This document shows, piece after piece, positions 61,387 to 64,000 of a stretch of DNA of 64,000 bases. A program made the translations under genes and the position numbers. Source of the stretch: an uncultured Bacteroides sp. (GTDB taxonomy: Bacteria; Bacteroidota; Bacteroidia; Bacteroidales; Bacteroidaceae); NCBI GenBank assembly GCA_944322345.1, contig CALUOO010000005.1, forward strand, positions 1-64,000. Reading direction: 5' to 3'. Each line of letters starts with the position of its first letter. The first letter of the stretch is position 1. Below the pieces are notes generated by a model. It was not told the DNA's origin. It was given only the letters and a program-made list of their open reading frames with translations, and searched no databases.

Positions 61387-62730
61387 ATGAAAATGAATAG
61401 TAAATTTTTCGGGCTTGGTGCTAAATTAGCACTCTGCTTAGCGGTTGTCATGGGAACAATGACAAGTTGCTATGAAAAGGAGGATATCAAGACAGTTATT
61501 GATACAACTCCAAAAACTGCGACTTACACAATTTCTGGTACTGTGTATAACTACGCAAATCTGGATGTTATTAAGAACGCTACGTTAACGTTGACTAACG
61601 CTGCAGGAAATCAGGTTGGAAGAGCTACCAGTGATCCTGTAAATGGTAATTATTCCATTAAGTTGGAGAATTTGACAGAGGCAGATCGTGGTACATATAC
61701 TTTGTCTATTGTGGCAGAGGGATATAAGTCTCGTACTACTTCTATCATGATTTGGTTTGAAAAAGCTGAAAATCAAGCTATTGCAACTCAAATGGATTTT
61801 GCTTTGAAATCTAATGATATTCAAGGTTCACCAGTTGAGGTTGTTGCTGGTAATGATGACCAAGTTGTAGAAATTTCCGGTTCTGATGAAGGAGGAAAAC
61901 CTGTAACAGATAAGATTCTTGTTCCTGCAGGATTGTTGGATGAAGCACAAACAATTACTATCCAACGTGAAGGTCAGGAAGCTGAGAAAGCAAGTGAAGC
62001 AATTCGTGTATATGAGGGTAAACCTGATGGCTTGAAATTCAATAAACCACTTGAGTTTACTTTTAAGGCTGATGCAGGTCAGAATTTGAAAGTTTATTAT
62101 GAAGAAGGTGGAATTTGGACAATAGCTGATGGCGACGATGCTAATGTTGTTGATAATGGTGATGGAACTTATACTGCTAAAATCTGGCATTTCTCTCGTT
62201 TCAAATTCTCTGAGAATGACTATGATATCGAATATGGAAAAATAGATACAACATTTAATGTTCCAGTATTGGCTCCGGAAAAAGCTGATTATGTGGCTTA
62301 TACTGGTGCAGAGGAGGCTACTGTAGCATGGAAGAAACCTGTAATGGTTGGTTATAGATATAAAGACGGTAAATCTTTGAGCCAAGTTTTTGATGGTTGC
62401 GTGATTAAAGATAGAGTTATTACAGAAGTTGAGAATTTCTTGAAAGATCAAGGTGCTATTAATTTTGCTGATGGCGCAGAGTTTAATACCGAAGTTGTTG
62501 ACGCTCTTACTACCACTATTCCTCCGTATTATAATATAACAGAATTGGTTGTTACGTATGGTACAAAAACAATAACTATACCGGTTACTGTTAATGGCAT
62601 CACATATGAAGTTGTAGTAGAAAATGTATCAGGTCAGACTTTGAATTATGTTGGTGAGGAATATGGTACTCACGGTCATGGACATGGTGATGATCTGAAT
62701 GCTGGTGGTGGTATAATTGACTTTGAATAA
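61387..62730 (+). CDS. DUF3869-family lipoprotein
   Basis: The 447-residue protein has a lipoprotein signal (GTMTSCYEKED, Cys near 28). A carboxypeptidase-regulatory-like beta-sandwich follows (about 45-135, TYTISGTVYNYANLDVIKNATLTLTN), then a middle part with ILVPAGLLDEAQTITIQ and the DUF3869 region with NGDGTYTAKIWHFSRFKFS. The end is His/Gly-rich (GTHGHGHGDDLNAGGG), which might bind metal. The function is unknown. It lies 13 bp after one YjbH-like gene and 44 bp before the other, so all three are probably one operon. Confidence 0.78.
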   Translation: MKMNSKFFGLGAKLALCLAVVMGTMTSCYEKEDIKTVIDTTPKTATYTISGTVYNYANLDVIKNATLTLTNAAGNQVGRATSDPVNGNYSIKLENLTEADRGTYTLSIVAEGYKSRTTSIMIWFEKAENQAIATQMDFALKSNDIQGSPVEVVAGNDDQVVEISGSDEGGKPVTDKILVPAGLLDEAQTITIQREGQEAEKASEAIRVYEGKPDGLKFNKPLEFTFKADAGQNLKVYYEEGGIWTIADGDDANVVDNGDGTYTAKIWHFSRFKFSENDYDIEYGKIDTTFNVPVLAPEKADYVAYTGAEEATVAWKKPVMVGYRYKDGKSLSQVFDGCVIKDRVITEVENFLKDQGAINFADGAEFNTEVVDALTTTIPPYYNITELVVTYGTKTITIPVTVNGITYEVVVENVSGQTLNYVGEEYGTHGHGHGDDLNAGGGIIDFE

Positions 62731-62774
62731 TTAATTCGCTGCCTAGGTATTGAACCGAAAGTATGTTTATGGAG

Positions 62775-63515
62775 ATGAAAAAAATTATTATTACATTTCT
62801 TCTTTTATGTACTGTAAGTGTGCTTTCGGCTCAATTAACCTATGGAACTACCGGATTGTTGCATGCTCCTTCTGCAGAAATGCAAGAAGATAAAACAGTG
62901 ATGGTAGGTGCCAATTTTATGAACAAGGAGATAACTCCTCCTTCATGGTATTATCATACGTATAATTATTACCTAAATGTAACTTTTCTTCCGTGGTTAG
63001 AAGTTGCGTATACGTGTACTTTATTTAAAGCGGAAGCATTAGGTTTAAAACCTTATGGTTATACTGGGTTTACGAATCAGGATAGATATTTCTCTGTCCG
63101 TTTGCGAGCTTTGAAAGAAGGGCAGTTTTGGAAGCATATGCCGGCTGTTGTTGTTGGTTCTTCTGATCCTTTTACATCTTCGGGAAGTGTGTTTAATACT
63201 GTTTCTGGGAATGGCTATTTTAGTCGTTTTTTTGTAGCAGCTACGAAACACATTGTTATAGGTAAGGAGGAAATAGGTGTACATCTTTCCTATTTATATA
63301 ATCAGCGGAAAGATTATATATTAAATGGTGTTGCAGCAGGTGTTAGTTACAATCCGACTTTTGCCCCCCATTTACGGGTGATTGCAGAATATGATTCAAA
63401 AGATTTTGCGTTAGGTGCTACCTATTTGCTTTTCAATCATTTGCACTTACAGGTAGAGATGCAAAGAATGAAATATTTTACCGGAGGGCTTGCTTATAAA
63501 ATCTACCTAAAGTAA
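62775..63515 (+). CDS. YjbH/GfcD-like protein, N-terminal barrel part
   Basis: The ATG at 62775 gives 246 residues with a signal peptide (MKKIIITFLLLCTVSVLSAQ); an in-frame ATG at 62763 would add four residues. The mature protein starts YGTTGLLHAPSAEMQEDKTVMVGA, closely matching the YjbH opening (G-L-L-x-T-P-T-A-R-M). It continues FLPWLEVAYTCTLFKAEALG, YFSVRLRALKEGQFWKHMPAVVVGSSDPF and barrel strands to the end (LQVEMQRMKYFTGGLAYKIYLK). It covers only the first third of full YjbH and probably works with the protein at 60120. Confidence 0.78.
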   Translation: MKKIIITFLLLCTVSVLSAQLTYGTTGLLHAPSAEMQEDKTVMVGANFMNKEITPPSWYYHTYNYYLNVTFLPWLEVAYTCTLFKAEALGLKPYGYTGFTNQDRYFSVRLRALKEGQFWKHMPAVVVGSSDPFTSSGSVFNTVSGNGYFSRFFVAATKHIVIGKEEIGVHLSYLYNQRKDYILNGVAAGVSYNPTFAPHLRVIAEYDSKDFALGATYLLFNHLHLQVEMQRMKYFTGGLAYKIYLK

Positions 63516-63564
63516 TTTATGGTTGAAACGAGAAAGAGTTAAACGAAATAAAAAACAATAAACA

Positions 63565-64000
63565 ATGAAAAGTAAATTAGTAATATTATCTTTACTGTTA
63601 GCGGGAGCTGTAACTACAGTAACTGCACAAACAAAAGAGAAATTTACCAGCGAGAAATTTACTGATAATATTTATATCAGCGTTGGAGGAGGTGCTCAGG
63701 TTTGTGTGAATCCGGATAACAGTGATTATGGCTTAGGTAAAGCTATTACTCCTTTAATCCATGTTTCACTTGGTAAATGGGTAAATCCTACATGGGGATT
63801 CCGTGGACAGGTTGCAGGTCTGTGGAGTACGTTGAATTCAAAACATTTAAATGGTATTGAGACTATTGTTGGTAACGAGACAACATGGTACAAATTGAAG
63901 AATAAGAAGTACTTTACTTTGCGTGCAGATGCAATTTATAATCTTTCTAATGCTATTGCAGGGTATAATCCGGATAGATTATTTACATTGTCTGTTTTCG
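63565..64000 (+). CDS. OmpA-like outer-membrane protein, N-terminal part (cut by window end)
   Basis: From the ATG at 63565 the frame is open to the window end (145 codons). A signal peptide (MKSKLVILSLLLAGAVTTVTAQ) is followed by a beta barrel: DNIYISVGGGAQVCVNPDNSDYGLG, TPLIHVSLGKWVNPTWGFRGQVAGLWS and YFTLRADAIYNLSNAIAGYNPDRLFTL. These match the N-terminal barrel of Bacteroides OmpA-family porins, which carry a C-terminal peptidoglycan-binding domain beyond the window. It lies 49 bp after the YjbH-like gene. Confidence 0.82.
   Translation, partial: MKSKLVILSLLLAGAVTTVTAQTKEKFTSEKFTDNIYISVGGGAQVCVNPDNSDYGLGKAITPLIHVSLGKWVNPTWGFRGQVAGLWSTLNSKHLNGIETIVGNETTWYKLKNKKYFTLRADAIYNLSNAIAGYNPDRLFTLSVF

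Overview
The window looks like chromosome of a gut Bacteroides, close to the B. thetaiotaomicron/ovatus group. The evidence is the recurring -7 box TAnnTTTG, start sites with A-rich leaders instead of Shine-Dalgarno sites, the 286-residue primary sigma factor, DUF4494, DUF3869 and PCMD proteins, and a capsule locus that opens with integrase, invertible promoter, UpxY and UpxZ. From memory, the gene order resembles the B. thetaiotaomicron CPS1 neighbourhood. That is recollection, not a search result.

Left edge (1-2936): a worn accessory stretch with a tRNA-3'-end-like fragment, a terminator, a doubly truncated ATP-binding regulator and a YhcG-type nuclease with palindromes in its coding sequence, then a SpoU/TrmH RNA methyltransferase.

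Capsule locus (3216-29077): a tyrosine recombinase lies beside a segment of about 540 bp bounded by perfect 25-bp inverted repeats (4189-4213 and 4725-4749), very probably a phase-variable promoter. An array of 8-mers phased at 22 bp sits inside it. Then follow upxY, upxZ, a WecA-type initiating transferase, rfbACDB for dTDP-rhamnose, a Wzx flippase and a sugar aminotransferase. Next comes an AT-richer five-gene cassette (ATP-grasp, PLP-fold protein, NeuD-like acyltransferase, MaoC hydratase, CitE-like CoA-ester lyase), which suggests an unusual CoA-derived acyl group on an amino sugar. After it come a DUF6261-like protein behind a 42-bp tandem repeat, three GT2 enzymes (one ending in a G9 tract), a Wzy polymerase, two interrupted GT4 genes (a frameshift and an in-frame stop), and the Wza / Wzc tyrosine kinase / CpsB phosphatase export module. 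Several junctions carry an unusual 8-bp AT-rich tandem repeat ending at the next start codon.

Housekeeping block (29359-51605): DUF805, ridA, folC, phoH, a DHOD-like enzyme, yggS, DUF4494, tpx, dedA, a TPR protein, glnS, phoU, ribE with a possible small RNA in front, nitroreductase, brkB, RNase P RNA, NlpC/P60, an HtrA protease, the primary sigma factor, an L,D-transpeptidase, a small envelope-stress-like operon and a SPOR lipoprotein.

Sulfate block (51786-58431): cysQ, a DASS permease, cysC, cysD, cysN and a sulfotransferase form a complete uptake, activation (PAPS), transfer and recycling unit. A secreted PCMD protein follows.

Right edge (60120-64000): a surface cluster in which a YjbH/GfcD-like exopolysaccharide protein seems divided between two genes in reversed order, with a DUF3869 lipoprotein between them and an OmpA-like barrel cut by the window end. 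A 22-bp tandem repeat precedes it.
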